From: Thalassobacillus cyri
GTDB lineage: Bacteria > Bacillota > Bacilli > Bacillales > Halobacillaceae
NCBI RefSeq assembly: GCF_900107755.1
Contig: NZ_FNQR01000002.1
Location: forward strand, 1-64,000
Direction: 5' to 3'
DNA length: 64,000 nucleotides
The notes beneath the pieces are model-generated. The model saw nothing but the letters and a program-made list of their open reading frames with translations. It had not been told where the DNA came from and ran no database searches. The position numbers and the translations under genes are program-made. Below, one piece after another: positions 50,958 to 64,000 of the stretch (the stretch's first letter is position 1; each line of letters begins with the position of its first letter).

Positions 50958-52232
50958 TTATTTGATGACTTCTTTGCCGCCCATATATGGACGTAGTACT
51001 TCGGGAATGACAATCGTTCCATCTTCCTGCTGGTAATTTTCTAAAATAGCTGAAACAGTCCGTCCGATTGCCAGCCCGGAGCCATTCAAGGTATGAACGA
51101 ATTCCGGTTTTCCTTTTGCATCGCGCCGGAAACGAATACCTGCACGACGAGCCTGGAAGTCTTCAAAGTTAGAGCAAGAGCTGATTTCACGATAGGTGTT
51201 ATAGCTTGGCAGCCAAACTTCGATGTCATATTTCTTAGCCGCTGTGAAGCCAAGATCTCCTGTACACATGCTCATGACACGGTATGGAAGCTTCAATAAC
51301 TGCAGTACTTTTTCTGCATTGGCTGTGAGCTCTTCTAAAACCTCATAAGACTCTTCCGGTTTACAGAACTGGACAAGCTCCACTTTATTGAATTGATGCT
51401 GACGGATCAAACCGCGTGTATCACGCCCGGCAGATCCTGCCTCAGAACGGAAAGAAGCACTGAAAGCTACATATTTTTTTGGCAGGGATTCTGCATCCAG
51501 AATTTCTTCCCGATGGTAGTTCGTCACTGGTACTTCTGCTGTTGGTACGAGGAAGTAATCCCAGTCAGCGATACGGAATGCATCTTCTTCGAATTTAGGC
51601 AGCTGGCCGGTACCTGTCATCGCTGTACGGTTGACCATATATGGTGGCAGCATTTCCTCGTAGCCATGTTCATCTGCATGAAGATCCATCATGAAGTTGA
51701 GCAACGCACGCTCGAGCCGTGCGCCAAGACCTTTATAAAATACGAACCGGCTTCCTGTTGTCTTAGAAGCACGTTCAAAATCCAGGATATCAAGCTCGGT
51801 GGCGAGGTCCCAATGCGGCTTGGCTTCGAAGCCAAAGTCAAGCTGTTCGCCCCATTTTCTTGCTTCGATATTGTCGTCTTCATCTTCCCCGACTGGCACG
51901 CTCTCATGCGGAATGTTTGGGATAGACATTAGCATTGTTTCCAGCTGTTCTTCCACTTCTTTTAGTTCATTGTCGAGTTCCTTGACTCTGTCTCCCACTT
52001 CCCGCATTTCTTTGATCATGGGCTCGGCATCTTTCTTTTCACGCTTCAACACAGAGATTTCTTTAGAAACTTCATTACGTTTCGCTTTTAGTTCTTCCGT
52101 TTCTGCAATCAACTCACGACGGCGGCTGTCGAGATCACCGAACTTATCAAGATCAGATAAATCTTCCCCTCGATTTTTCAGCTTGCTTTTTACTTCTTCG
52201 AAATTGCTGCGTAAGTATTTCATGTCCAACAT
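50958..52232 (-). CDS. serS: Seryl-tRNA synthetase
   Basis: A 424-residue class II synthetase. The N-terminal coiled-coil arm (about 30-105) binds the long arm of tRNA-Ser. Motif 2 is [21 protein letters not shown] and motif 3 [18 protein letters not shown]. The start [10 protein letters not shown] has GAGGAGG upstream; an upstream in-frame ATG-like extension is not supported. A serine T-box leader precedes it and tRNA-Ser follows. Confidence 0.97.
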   Translation of the reverse strand: MLDMKYLRSNFEEVKSKLKNRGEDLSDLDKFGDLDSRRRELIAETEELKAKRNEVSKEISVLKREKKDAEPMIKEMREVGDRVKELDNELKEVEEQLETMLMSIPNIPHESVPVGEDEDDNIEARKWGEQLDFGFEAKPHWDLATELDILDFERASKTTGSRFVFYKGLGARLERALLNFMMDLHADEHGYEEMLPPYMVNRTAMTGTGQLPKFEEDAFRIADWDYFLVPTAEVPVTNYHREEILDAESLPKKYVAFSASFRSEAGSAGRDTRGLIRQHQFNKVELVQFCKPEESYEVLEELTANAEKVLQLLKLPYRVMSMCTGDLGFTAAKKYDIEVWLPSYNTYREISSCSNFEDFQARRAGIRFRRDAKGKPEFVHTLNGSGLAIGRTVSAILENYQQEDGTIVIPEVLRPYMGGKEVIK

Positions 52233-52267
52233 GGCAGTTTCCTCCTCATTTGTTAGTTTTATCAATT

Positions 52268-52512
52268 AAAAAAACTCTCATCCCTATAAATATAGGGACG
52301 AGAGCTTGTATTCCCGCGATACCACCCTGATTGGAAGCAAACATGCCTCCCGGCTCATCTTCTATAACGGCGAATCACCGGATTTGCTTACTGATCATTT
52401 CAGCAAATCAGCTCAAGGATGGATTCACAAGCCCTTCACATCAGTTCTCAGCCACCACTGACTCTCTTAAGAAAAGGTTTCTTGTTACTGGTTCCTGTCA
52501 TCGCTTTGGAAA
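52268..52512 (-). promoter_or_regulatory. Serine T-box riboswitch of serS
   Basis: On the minus strand a stem I with the GGTG/AGAACTGATG region is followed by the T-box sequence AGGGTGGTATCGCGGGAA (about 52312-52328) and a terminator stem (CTCTCGTCCCTATA with TATAGGGATGAGAG, about 52272-52305) ending in T. Uncharged tRNA-Ser would pair with the T-box and prevent termination. The specifier is probably UCC in GTGAATCCATCC; this is tentative. Confidence 0.92.
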
Positions 52513-52548
52513 TAGCTTTGTTGTTTATAAAGAATAGCGGATTTCATC

Positions 52549-53139
52549 TTAGGATGCAAGTGTCTTTTTGGAATTTTCGACCATTCCGACGAAATGAGCA
52601 GTCAAACGATGGTCATCCGTCAATTCCGGGTGGAAAGCACACGCTAAAAACTGCCCTTGCTGTGCTAAGACTATTTTATCGTTATAAGTAGCGAGGACAT
52701 CAACGCCCGCCCCTACTTCCAAAATGTAAGGAGCACGGATGAATACGGCATTGTACCCTTCTGCTATACCCTTCATGTCCAAATCGGCTTCAAAGCTTTC
52801 CCGCTGGCGGCCAAATGCATTACGTTCCACTTTGATATCCATCAATCCAAGGTGGACATTATCTGAACCCGCGATTTCAGAAGCAAGCAAAATCATTCCG
52901 GCACAGGTGCCAAAAATCGGTTTTCCTTGCTTTCCGAACTGACGCAAAGGCTCCAGAAAGTCATATTTATCAATCAGGCGGCGCATCGTTGTACTTTCCC
53001 CGCCTGGGATAATTAAACCGTCCAAATCGTCCAGTTGTTCTACACGCTTTACAATGATGCCTTTAGCACCAGAAGCTTCAACAGATCGGACATGTTCACG
53101 GAATGCTCCTTGAAGTCCTAATACACCGATTTTAATCAT
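52549..53139 (-). CDS. pdxT: Pyridoxal 5'-phosphate synthase glutaminase subunit PdxT
   Basis: A 196-residue class I glutaminase: [12 protein letters not shown], nucleophile Cys in [11 protein letters not shown], and the His/Glu pair in [17 protein letters not shown]. It supplies ammonia to PdxS. It starts 16 bases after pdxS; the pair forms the dodecameric PLP synthase. Confidence 0.97.
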   Translation of the reverse strand: MIKIGVLGLQGAFREHVRSVEASGAKGIIVKRVEQLDDLDGLIIPGGESTTMRRLIDKYDFLEPLRQFGKQGKPIFGTCAGMILLASEIAGSDNVHLGLMDIKVERNAFGRQRESFEADLDMKGIAEGYNAVFIRAPYILEVGAGVDVLATYNDKIVLAQQGQFLACAFHPELTDDHRLTAHFVGMVENSKKTLAS

Positions 53140-53155
53140 GCTGCATGTCTCCTTT

Positions 53156-54040
53156 TTATTCGCTGCGGTCGGCCATGCGGTCTGCTGGAGTCAATGTGGA
53201 CATTTCAATACCAGCCATCGCTGTACCTAAATCTTTAGAAAGTTCGCCAATCAATTTATAGTCATCATAATGAGTGGTCGCTTCAACAATCGCACGAGCG
53301 AATTTTGCAGGGTTGTCCGATTTAAAGATACCAGATCCGACAAATACTCCATCTGCTCCTAATTGCATCATTAAAGCTGCATCAGAAGGAGTTGCAACTC
53401 CGCCTGCTGCAAAGTTTACGACTGGAAGACGTCCTTCTTCACGAATTTGCATTAAAATTTCGAATGGAGCTCCATTTTCTTTAGCAAATACCATCACTTC
53501 GTCTTCAGACAACGCACGAAGCTGGCGGATTTGGGATTGTACTTTACGGATATGATTTACCGCTTCAACAACATTCCCTGTTCCTGGCTCCCCTTTCGTA
53601 CGAAGCATTGAAGCTCCTTCTCCGATACGGCGGGTTGCTTCACCGAGATCACGGCACCCACATACGAAAGGCACGGTGAAATCTCTTTTATTGATATGGT
53701 AAATATCATCTGCTGGAGTCAACACTTCACTTTCATCGATATAGTCGACACCCATGGATTCTAGTACACGAGCTTCAACAATATGACCGATACGAGCTTT
53801 AGCCATTACTGGAATAGATACAGCATTCAATACTTCTTCCGTGATCGTCGGGTCTGCCATACGAGCGACTCCGCCTGCTGCACGGATATCAGATGGAACA
53901 CGTTCCAGTGCCATTACTGCTACCGCTCCGGCTTCCTCTGCTATTTTTGCTTGTTCGGCATTGACGACGTCCATGATGACGCCACCTTTTTGCATCTCTG
54001 CCATCCCACGTTTTACTAAATCAGTACCTACTTTAGACAT
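53156..54040 (-). CDS. pdxS: Pyridoxal 5'-phosphate synthase subunit PdxS
   Basis: A 294-residue (beta/alpha)8 protein, the B. subtilis length. It has [20 protein letters not shown], the [13 protein letters not shown] lysine/aspartate region, and [32 protein letters not shown] in shorter form. It condenses ribose 5-phosphate, glyceraldehyde 3-phosphate and ammonia into PLP. Start [12 protein letters not shown] with GGGAGGAAG upstream; an earlier in-frame start is not supported. Confidence 0.97.
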   Translation of the reverse strand: MSKVGTDLVKRGMAEMQKGGVIMDVVNAEQAKIAEEAGAVAVMALERVPSDIRAAGGVARMADPTITEEVLNAVSIPVMAKARIGHIVEARVLESMGVDYIDESEVLTPADDIYHINKRDFTVPFVCGCRDLGEATRRIGEGASMLRTKGEPGTGNVVEAVNHIRKVQSQIRQLRALSEDEVMVFAKENGAPFEILMQIREEGRLPVVNFAAGGVATPSDAALMMQLGADGVFVGSGIFKSDNPAKFARAIVEATTHYDDYKLIGELSKDLGTAMAGIEMSTLTPADRMADRSE

Positions 54041-54156
54041 AATCATCTTCCTCCCATTTCTAGCATATATAATTAACTTCAACAAAAAGTTTAATTCAAG
54101 GACTATTTAATTATTATAACGTAACTCCACACAAATGCCTACACAGGTGAATCAAT

Positions 54157-55488
54157 TTAGAACCAGCCTTTGACGGTATCGACTGCGCTATTGAAAATAT
54201 CACCGAAAAAGTCACCGATAGCTCCAAGTGTCAGCATGAACCAGTTCGCTTTTTCAACTGCACCTGTTGCTACTAATGGAATACTTTTCTCATCCTGCTG
54301 TCCATCAAGAATGTTTCCATAAGAGTTTTCACCATTGTAAACGAGCTCGACAGTACCGACTTGCTCCCCCTTTTCAACAGGGGCGGTCAGCTTACCTTCA
54401 TCGTTCAATTTATCTTCTGAGATAATATAGTTCAATTTATACTTGTCTTCTTCACCATTTTTTATCATAGCTTGTACTGCTTCGCCTGTTTCAATTCCTA
54501 CCTGCTTTTCTTTCCCTTTAGCTACCGGAAGATCTGCTTTGTCATCTTTTTGATGACCAGCTGGATATAATTCTTGTTGTTCAAACTGTTGGAAGCCATA
54601 ATCAAGTAAGCGTCGGGTTTCTTCAAATCTCGCTTCTTCACTGTCAGTTTTCATTACTACCGAAATCAAACGGCTTTTATCCCGTTCGGCTGTGCCAGTA
54701 AAGCAATAGCCTGCAAGGTCGGTATAGCCTGTTTTCATACCATCCATGCCTTTATATCCGTATTGAGAAAGATATCCAGGCATATTAGGCAGCATCCAGT
54801 TCCAGTTATGAATTTGCTGTCCATCAAATTCTGTTTCTGTAATACTTGAAATTTCCAAAGCTTCCGGGTAATCATTGACTAAATGATAAGCCAATAAGGC
54901 AGCGGCTCGCGCTGACATCAAATTGTTGGCATCCGGCTTTGTACCTTCTGGATGATTATCTCCTAAACTACTATTAGGAAGACCAGTGGAGTTGACAAAC
55001 TGATAGTCTTTCAATCCCATTTCTTCAGCTTTTTTATTCATCATTTTTACGAACTCGCCTTCAGAACCGGCAATTAGTTCTGCCAGAGCGATTGTTGTCG
55101 CATTATCTGAATTGATGGCCATCGCTTCATACAGTTCACGGACCGTATAATCTTTATTCTGCTTCAAACCTACCCCTGAGAAAGTGGAATCAGCAGAAAT
55201 ACTGTATGGATAATCACTGATGCGGGTAGTTGTCTCCCACGTAATGTCGCCTTCTTCTATCGCTTCGAATACCAGGTATTCTGTCATCATTTTTGTCATA
55301 CTGGCGGGTGGCAAAGCCAAATCTGCTTCTTTTTCGAATAGGACTTGTCCGCTGTTTCCGTCTACTAGAATAGCAGATTCCGCCTCAATATCGATTTGAG
55401 CGTATGTAGTGCCAGGTTGTACAAACCCAATTAAGGTTATCACTGCTGCCATCACTACCAGCCATGATGTTTTAAACTTTTGTTTCAA
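54157..55488 (-). CDS. dacA: D-alanyl-D-alanine carboxypeptidase DacA (PBP5 type)
   Basis: A 443-residue serine peptidase with a signal peptide (about 1-30), SxxK motif SMTK, SDN motif in INSDNATTIALAEL, and KTG in GMKTGYTDLAGYCF. A PBP5 C-terminal beta domain and an amphipathic membrane-anchoring helix (GDFFGDIFNSAVDTVKGWF) follow. It trims pentapeptides in the wall. It lies between guaB and pdxS as in B. subtilis. Confidence 0.96.
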   Translation of the reverse strand: MKQKFKTSWLVVMAAVITLIGFVQPGTTYAQIDIEAESAILVDGNSGQVLFEKEADLALPPASMTKMMTEYLVFEAIEEGDITWETTTRISDYPYSISADSTFSGVGLKQNKDYTVRELYEAMAINSDNATTIALAELIAGSEGEFVKMMNKKAEEMGLKDYQFVNSTGLPNSSLGDNHPEGTKPDANNLMSARAAALLAYHLVNDYPEALEISSITETEFDGQQIHNWNWMLPNMPGYLSQYGYKGMDGMKTGYTDLAGYCFTGTAERDKSRLISVVMKTDSEEARFEETRRLLDYGFQQFEQQELYPAGHQKDDKADLPVAKGKEKQVGIETGEAVQAMIKNGEEDKYKLNYIISEDKLNDEGKLTAPVEKGEQVGTVELVYNGENSYGNILDGQQDEKSIPLVATGAVEKANWFMLTLGAIGDFFGDIFNSAVDTVKGWF

Positions 55489-55547
55489 CTTACTCGACCT
55501 CCACGGTATAAATTATGCATCTTTGTTATTTTATCACAGGAGGAATC

Positions 55548-55582
55548 AAAAAAATAGACAGGGAAAAGTCCCTGTCTACGAA
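55548..55582 (-). terminator. guaB terminator
   Basis: Stem TAGACAGGGA (55555-55564) with TCCCTGTCTA (55569-55578) and seven T on the minus strand. Confidence 0.9.
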
Positions 55583-55594
55583 AAATTATCTAGG

Positions 55595-57112
<1,518 letters not shown>

Positions 57113-57237
57113 TTAAGCTAGTGGTAGTGGTGGTTGGTAATTACTTATTGTTAATTACAATACGCCAACATGTTAGCTTTTTCAACAGTAAATTGATGGA
57201 TACTTCATCCAGTCTGAAGAGAGAGGAGGCGAGGGAT

Positions 57238-58182
57238 TTGTTACAGAATAATCAGTCTTTTTTGACCTATCTGCAAGCTGTTCCTAACACACGAAATTAT
57301 CTTACTCACTGTTATGAGAAACAGGGCATCCTGGAGGCAAAAACAAAAGCTTACCGCAACAGCGAACGTTTTTGCTATTTCCTTGAACATGGGAGGAATT
57401 TTTTAGCTACGGGAAAGTCTTCACCTTTGACTGTCCAGCCTATGCTTCTATTTTATGGGCTCGGCCACTTATTAAAAGCCTGCCTTCTCGTCAAAGATCC
57501 TGATTATCCTTCTTCCTCCAAAGTACTTGCTCATGGTTTAACCACCAGAAAACGAAAAAAACAGAATTACTCATTTACCCAGGATGAAGTGAAAATTCAA
57601 CCCCAGGGGTTATTTTCTTATGCTTGTGAGCGTCTTTTTAACTGCTCCCCTTTCCAAAGCGACAAGGCAGGCATGGAAAATCTTTTGCAACTGCTGCCAG
57701 ATATGCAGGAAATCTATCAATGGAGCAATAAACAGCCATTATGTAAAGTGGCTGGTTTGGGTGATACAAAAATCATCTTCCCTTTAAATCAGCTTTATGA
57801 TCACCAATTGACCGAGCGCAAATTGAAGCAGCGCTTTTCCAAATTTTCCGTTGTCTCCTGGAAACAAGAGAAGGATAGGCTGCATATTGAGATGGAGCAA
57901 CCATTCACTCCTTATTTTTCTCAACCGTTCTATTACTCCAGTATGCAAAAAGCCTTTTATACTTCCTATGCGAGAGATACGCTGGATCATCTTCCTGAAA
58001 TGATGATTCATTACATCCTGCTCTATAATCTCAGTATGATTTGTCGCTATGAGGTGGAGTGGTGGATGGATCTACACCATATTCGCGATACGTCTGATTA
58101 TGCTTTACTTACTCACTTCATCTCACTCACCAGTAAAGAATCGGAAAGAATGGTCCAGCACTGGCTGCTTGCACAAAAATAA
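57238..58182 (+). CDS. yaaC: YaaC-like protein
   Basis: A 314-residue soluble protein of the YaaC family (B. subtilis 315 residues), divergent from guaB as in B. subtilis. Motifs include NSERFCYFLEHGRNFL, LLFYGLGHLLKACLL and a C-terminal EVEWWMDLHHIRD. Function is unknown. The start is a TTG at 57238 with GAGGAGG upstream; an open extension to 57121 lacks family similarity. Confidence 0.88.
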   Translation: MLQNNQSFLTYLQAVPNTRNYLTHCYEKQGILEAKTKAYRNSERFCYFLEHGRNFLATGKSSPLTVQPMLLFYGLGHLLKACLLVKDPDYPSSSKVLAHGLTTRKRKKQNYSFTQDEVKIQPQGLFSYACERLFNCSPFQSDKAGMENLLQLLPDMQEIYQWSNKQPLCKVAGLGDTKIIFPLNQLYDHQLTERKLKQRFSKFSVVSWKQEKDRLHIEMEQPFTPYFSQPFYYSSMQKAFYTSYARDTLDHLPEMMIHYILLYNLSMICRYEVEWWMDLHHIRDTSDYALLTHFISLTSKESERMVQHWLLAQK

Positions 58183-58208
58183 CCCGGACAAGGATAGGTG
58201 TCCGGGCA
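58183..58208. terminator. Bidirectional terminator after yaaC
   Basis: Stem CCCGGACA with TGTCCGGG between convergent yaaC and the HD-GYP gene. Confidence 0.8.
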
Positions 58209-58212
58209 AAGC

Positions 58213-59304
58213 TCAATCGTATATTTCACTAATATAAAGGTCATTAAAATCCTTGAGGTATATAATATCTGCACCCTCGTCGATGCGTATCATAGGTCTA
58301 GTCGGATGGACAGGATCAACAAAAACGATTTCTCCACTTTGCTCATTGGATAGCTTCACCTTTGTGCCGGTTGTATAATTAGTCATACTTTTGACGAATG
58401 CCTGGACTACAGCATGGTCGAAGCGCCCGAATTGCTCTTTCATCATCAATTCAAGTACCAGGAATGGTGATTGTTTACTCCGGTATAACCGTTCTGAGGT
58501 CATTGCATGGTACATATCACTGACCGCAATTACCCGGGCAAACATATGAATCTTCTTTTTATCCGTAGCAAGTGGATAGCCGCTGCCATCAAGACGCTCA
58601 TGATGTTGTAAAATACCGAGTTTCGCAGCTTTATTCAACACTGGAATATTTTCTACCATTCTGTAGGAAAAGGTCGGATGTTTTTTTACTTCCTGATATT
58701 CTTTCTCTGTCAAAGTAGTTTCTTTCAAAAGAATTTGTTTGCTCAATTTAGCCATGCCGGCATCACTTAACAAGCCGGCTAACCCTAATTGAATCCACTC
58801 ACCACGATTCATCCCCAATTTTTCTCCTAAGAACGCAGCAATCAAGGCGGTAGAAACAGCGTGATGATAAAGATAATCGTCTTTGGTAGAAAAATGATGC
58901 AGCATAAAAATATTTCTTCGCGATTTCTTAATTTGGTCCAGTAATGGCACTAATACCTCGCGTACGGCACCTATAGGGATAGCTACGCCTGCCTGCCATT
59001 CAGCGAACCACTTTTTATATGCTTTGACTGCTTGAAGATATTGTTCCATAAATGTTTTAGGATCCGCTATCTGTTTTTCAACACGGCTCTCTATTGCAGG
59101 TTCTTCCGGTGCTTCCGGCATAAAAGGCTCGCCAGAGGAAAGTTTTGGAGCGACTTCTACCTGCTGGACCAGGAATCGATGGAGTACTTGTTTATGTATA
59201 TCTTTAACAACGGTATTTTTAGTAATCAATGGGCGGTTTGTTTTCCCTAAGATATCTTTCGTAATAATGCAGCCTGGGACAACTTGGGATGGATGAACCC
59301 TCAT
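58213..59304 (-). CDS. HD-GYP domain protein with a degenerate HD motif
   Basis: A 363-residue protein. The HD-GYP domain spans about 130-310. The GYP part is intact (HHERLDGSGYP, 234-244), but the metal-binding HD pair reads SD (Ser180-Asp181 in LLSDAGM instead of LLHDIGK). HD-GYP proteins normally cleave cyclic di-GMP; this one may be inactive or a binding protein. N- and C-terminal parts (about 1-50 and 310-363) look like small beta domains. It takes the place where B. subtilis has rrnO between gyrA and yaaC. Confidence 0.88.
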   Translation of the reverse strand: MRVHPSQVVPGCIITKDILGKTNRPLITKNTVVKDIHKQVLHRFLVQQVEVAPKLSSGEPFMPEAPEEPAIESRVEKQIADPKTFMEQYLQAVKAYKKWFAEWQAGVAIPIGAVREVLVPLLDQIKKSRRNIFMLHHFSTKDDYLYHHAVSTALIAAFLGEKLGMNRGEWIQLGLAGLLSDAGMAKLSKQILLKETTLTEKEYQEVKKHPTFSYRMVENIPVLNKAAKLGILQHHERLDGSGYPLATDKKKIHMFARVIAVSDMYHAMTSERLYRSKQSPFLVLELMMKEQFGRFDHAVVQAFVKSMTNYTTGTKVKLSNEQSGEIVFVDPVHPTRPMIRIDEGADIIYLKDFNDLYISEIYD

Positions 59305-59337
59305 AAAACCCCTACCTCACTTCCATCGCTGATATAT

Positions 59338-59380
59338 AAACATAAAGCCGCCCTTTTTCACATAAGGACGACTTTATGTA
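59338..59380 (-). terminator. Probable gyrA terminator
   Basis: ACATAAAGTCGTCC with GGGCGGCTTTATGT (some G-U pairs) on the minus strand between gyrA and the HD-GYP gene; the T-tail is weak. Confidence 0.5.
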
Positions 59381-59400
59381 ACACTTCTAAATTTCCGTTG

Positions 59401-61932
59401 TTATTCTTCTTCGTTGAATGGCTCTTCTTCAGAAATTTGTTCTTCGTTCATGGCTTCTTCTACTGCTTCTTCTGATTCTTCAGGAAGTTCTTCCTCTTCT
59501 TCCGGCTCCAGAACAGCTACCGTTGCCACAGACTCATTTTCCTGCAAGCGTATCAGACGAACCCCTTGCGTATTACGGCCTGTTTCGGAAATACTTTCGA
59601 TCGGCATCCGGATCAATACCCCGGTAGCCGTGATAATCATGACATCCTCTTCGCCAGTGACAGCTTTGACTGCCACTACTTCCCCATTGCGCTCTGTGAG
59701 ATTACATGTCAAAATCCCTTTTCCACCACGGTTAGTTATACGATAGTCAGCGGCTGGGGTCCGTTTACCGAAGCCTTTGTCAGTGACGGTTAGGACTTGG
59801 AGGTCATTATCGATGATTTCCATCGATACGACTTCATCCCCTTCCCGTAAGGAAATTCCTTTTACACCGGCAGCTGTACGACCCATGGTCCGTACCTGAC
59901 CTTCTTCAAAACGAATCAACATGCCATGACGGGTTCCGATCATGATATCTTTTTCCCCATTGGTGAGTCGGACGGAAATCAGTTCGTCTTCCTCGCGCAG
60001 GTTAAGTGCGATCAAACCGCCTTTACGGATATTGGCAAATTGAGAAATAGAGGTCCGTTTGGATATCCCTTTTCGTGTCGTAAAGAAGAAATACCAATCG
60101 TCGACAAAGTCTTCAACGGCAATTACCGCATTAATCCATTCATCTCGCTCGACTTCAAGCATGTTGATGATTGGTATCCCTTTAGCTGTCCGGCTGAATT
60201 CAGGTACTTCATAGCCTTTTGCCTTATATACCTTTCCTTTGTTCGAGAAGAACAGTAAGGTGTTATGGGTTGAGGTGGACAGCAGATGTTCGACAAAATC
60301 ATCTTCGTGCGTGCCCATCCCCTGTACGCCTCGTCCGCCCCTGCGCTGGGTGCGATAGGTAGAGGCTGGAAGGCGTTTGATATAGCCCTGATGAGTCAGG
60401 GTCACGATGATGGTTTCTTCCGGAATCAAGTCTTCATCTTCAATAAAGTCCGTTCCACCAATGACGATTTCTGTCCGGCGTGAATCATTGAAACGTTCTT
60501 TGACTTCTGTCAATTCCTCACGGATTATTTCCAATACCTTTTCTTCATCTGCCAGGATAGCGCGGAGCTCGGCAATCAACTTCACGAGCTCTTGATATTC
60601 ATCCTCGATTTTTTCACGTTCTAAACCGGTCAAACGCTGCAGACGCATATCCAGAATTGCCTGCGCTTGTTTTTCAGACAACTCAAAGCGTGTCATCAAT
60701 CCCTCACGGGCGATTTCTGTCGTTTTCGATTCACGGATCAGTTTGATGACCTCATCAAGATGATCCAGTGCTATCCGTAACCCTTCCAAAATATGAGCCC
60801 GTGCTTCTGCTTTGCGTAGTTCATAAGCAGTACGGCGCTTGATAACGACCTTTTGATGCTCTAAATAGTGCTCCAGTACTTGCTTCAAGTTAAGTACTTT
60901 TGGATGCCCATCTACTAAGGCCAGCATATTGATACCGAATGAAGTTTGCAATGCTGTCATTTTATACAGGTTATTCAGCAGTACATTCGGGTTTACGTCT
61001 TTACGCAGTTCAATAACGACCCGCATGCCGTTTCGATCTGATTCGTCACGCAAGTCAGTAATTCCTTCAATTTTCTTGTCTCTGGCAAGCTCGGCGATCT
61101 TTTCTACCAGCCGGGCTTTGTTCACTTGATATGGCAATTCAGTCACAATCAAACGGCCTTTTCCGTTCTCTTGCTCTTCAATTTCCACTTTTGCCCGAAT
61201 CGTGATGGAGCCTTTCCCGGTTTCATAAGCTTTACGAATACCGCTTAGACCGAGAATTTGCCCGGCAGTAGGCAGGTCCGGACCGAAGATATGATTCTCC
61301 ATCAGTTCCTGAATGGTAATATCCGGATCCTTACTTAATGCAAGAACACCATCAATGACTTCACCAAGCTGATGCGGTGGAATGTTGGTCGCCATACCCA
61401 CGGCGATACCAGAAGTACCGTTGACCAGCAAGTTCGGGAAACGAGCCGGCAGTACCACCGGCTCTTTTTCTGCACCGTCATAGTTATCGGTATAATCGAT
61501 TGTATCTTTATTGATATCGCGTAAAATTTCCATCGAAATTTTCGACATACGAGCTTCTGTGTAACGCATTGCAGCTGCAGCATCACCATCGACTGACCCA
61601 AAATTTCCATGGCCGTCGACAAGCATATAACGATAGTTGAAATCCTGCGCCATCCGTACCATCGTGTCATAAACGGCTGAGTCACCATGAGGGTGGTACT
61701 TACCGATGACCTCACCGACAATACGAGCTGATTTCTTATATGCTTTATCGGAATGCATACCGAGGTCATTCATCGCATATAATATTCTGCGGTGAACAGG
61801 CTTCAGACCGTCCCGGACATCAGGTAATGCCCTGGCTACGATGACACTCATGGCATAGTCTAGAAATGAAGTCCGCATCTCCTGACTGATATTAACTTCT
61901 TGGACACGTGGACGATTTGGTTGATCCACCAT
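59401..61932 (-). CDS. gyrA: DNA gyrase subunit A
   Basis: An 843-residue type IIA topoisomerase subunit. The catalytic Tyr124 is in [12 protein letters not shown], the quinolone region reads [11 protein letters not shown] with a Ser85 (wild type, susceptible form), and the GyrA box QRRGGRG is followed by the six-bladed beta-propeller. The acidic C-terminal tail ([20 protein letters not shown]) is long. AGGAGGT sets the start at 61932. Confidence 0.97.
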   Translation of the reverse strand: MVDQPNRPRVQEVNISQEMRTSFLDYAMSVIVARALPDVRDGLKPVHRRILYAMNDLGMHSDKAYKKSARIVGEVIGKYHPHGDSAVYDTMVRMAQDFNYRYMLVDGHGNFGSVDGDAAAAMRYTEARMSKISMEILRDINKDTIDYTDNYDGAEKEPVVLPARFPNLLVNGTSGIAVGMATNIPPHQLGEVIDGVLALSKDPDITIQELMENHIFGPDLPTAGQILGLSGIRKAYETGKGSITIRAKVEIEEQENGKGRLIVTELPYQVNKARLVEKIAELARDKKIEGITDLRDESDRNGMRVVIELRKDVNPNVLLNNLYKMTALQTSFGINMLALVDGHPKVLNLKQVLEHYLEHQKVVIKRRTAYELRKAEARAHILEGLRIALDHLDEVIKLIRESKTTEIAREGLMTRFELSEKQAQAILDMRLQRLTGLEREKIEDEYQELVKLIAELRAILADEEKVLEIIREELTEVKERFNDSRRTEIVIGGTDFIEDEDLIPEETIIVTLTHQGYIKRLPASTYRTQRRGGRGVQGMGTHEDDFVEHLLSTSTHNTLLFFSNKGKVYKAKGYEVPEFSRTAKGIPIINMLEVERDEWINAVIAVEDFVDDWYFFFTTRKGISKRTSISQFANIRKGGLIALNLREEDELISVRLTNGEKDIMIGTRHGMLIRFEEGQVRTMGRTAAGVKGISLREGDEVVSMEIIDNDLQVLTVTDKGFGKRTPAADYRITNRGGKGILTCNLTERNGEVVAVKAVTGEEDVMIITATGVLIRMPIESISETGRNTQGVRLIRLQENESVATVAVLEPEEEEELPEESEEAVEEAMNEEQISEEEPFNEEE

Positions 61933-62096
61933 GAAATTACCTCCTATCACATATGAGGAAGGGAGACTGCAGTATGGTATAACTGCAGCCTCCGTGCATT
62001 ACTATCTATCAGATTCCATTACTTGACTGTTATCTGACAAGGGAATGTTCCTTGTGAATGATTTATCTAAAATTGTTCACTTCTACTCATTCTCGA

Positions 62097-64000
<1,904 letters not shown>

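Overview
The window is chromosomal DNA from the replication-origin region of an endospore-forming Bacillota, family Bacillaceae, probably a moderately halophilic or soil genus outside the B. subtilis group. The evidence is the gene order gyrB-gyrA-(HD-GYP)-yaaC-guaB-dacA-pdxST-serS-tRNA-Ser-dck/dgk on the right and yaaH-yaaI-tadA-SRP RNA-dnaX-ebfC-recR-yaaL-bofA-rrn on the left, plus sporulation genes and Bacillus-type ribosome binding sites. The window runs opposite to the usual Bacillus map: oriC lies beyond the right edge, so most housekeeping genes are on the minus (leading) strand. No phage, integrase, transposase or CRISPR array was seen.

Layout. 1-520: 5' end of a 16S rRNA gene with tandem promoters. 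523-4662: bofA, yaaL, recR, ebfC, dnaX, SRP RNA, tadA. 4715-6596: yaaI and yaaH. About 6.6-48.9 kb: a ~42-kb accessory block between yaaH and dgk, which are neighbours in B. subtilis. 48.9-64 kb: tRNA-Arg, dgk/dck, tRNA-Ser, T-box serS, pdxST, dacA, guaB, yaaC, a degenerate HD-GYP gene, gyrA and gyrB (cut by the right edge).

Contents of the accessory block: a secreted muropeptide-recycling operon (amiE-nagZ-namZ) behind a NagR/DasR-like operator; a PfpI-type protein behind a sigma-B promoter; an orphan lysine/ornithine N-monooxygenase; a divergent nsrR/hmp nitric-oxide pair with an NsrR-type operator and a near-consensus parS site; acsA with a cre site; queF plus a queuosine-precursor transporter under a preQ1 riboswitch; a YolD-like gene with a LexA box; a CcdA/ResA-like/two-component operon; and a seven-gene spoVA2mob-like spore operon (DUF1657, YhcN-like, SpoVAC, SpoVAD, SpoVAEb, DUF1657, YetF/DUF421).

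The most striking part is 37.7-48.7 kb. Two convergent operons together encode seven enzymes that can be laid end to end as a lysine-catabolic route: L-lysine 6-dehydrogenase, aminoadipate-semialdehyde dehydrogenase, 2-aminoadipate aminotransferase, a thiamine-diphosphate 2-oxoacid decarboxylase, glutarate-semialdehyde dehydrogenase, a CaiB-type glutarate CoA-transferase and glutaryl-CoA dehydrogenase, ending at crotonyl-CoA. A BASS-family carrier is divergent from the second operon. A shared 12-base motif and a sigma-E-like promoter suggest co-regulation, possibly in the mother cell. The lysine dehydrogenase and glutaryl-CoA dehydrogenase calls rest on residue-level evidence; the decarboxylase and aminotransferase specificities are inferred from the closed pathway.
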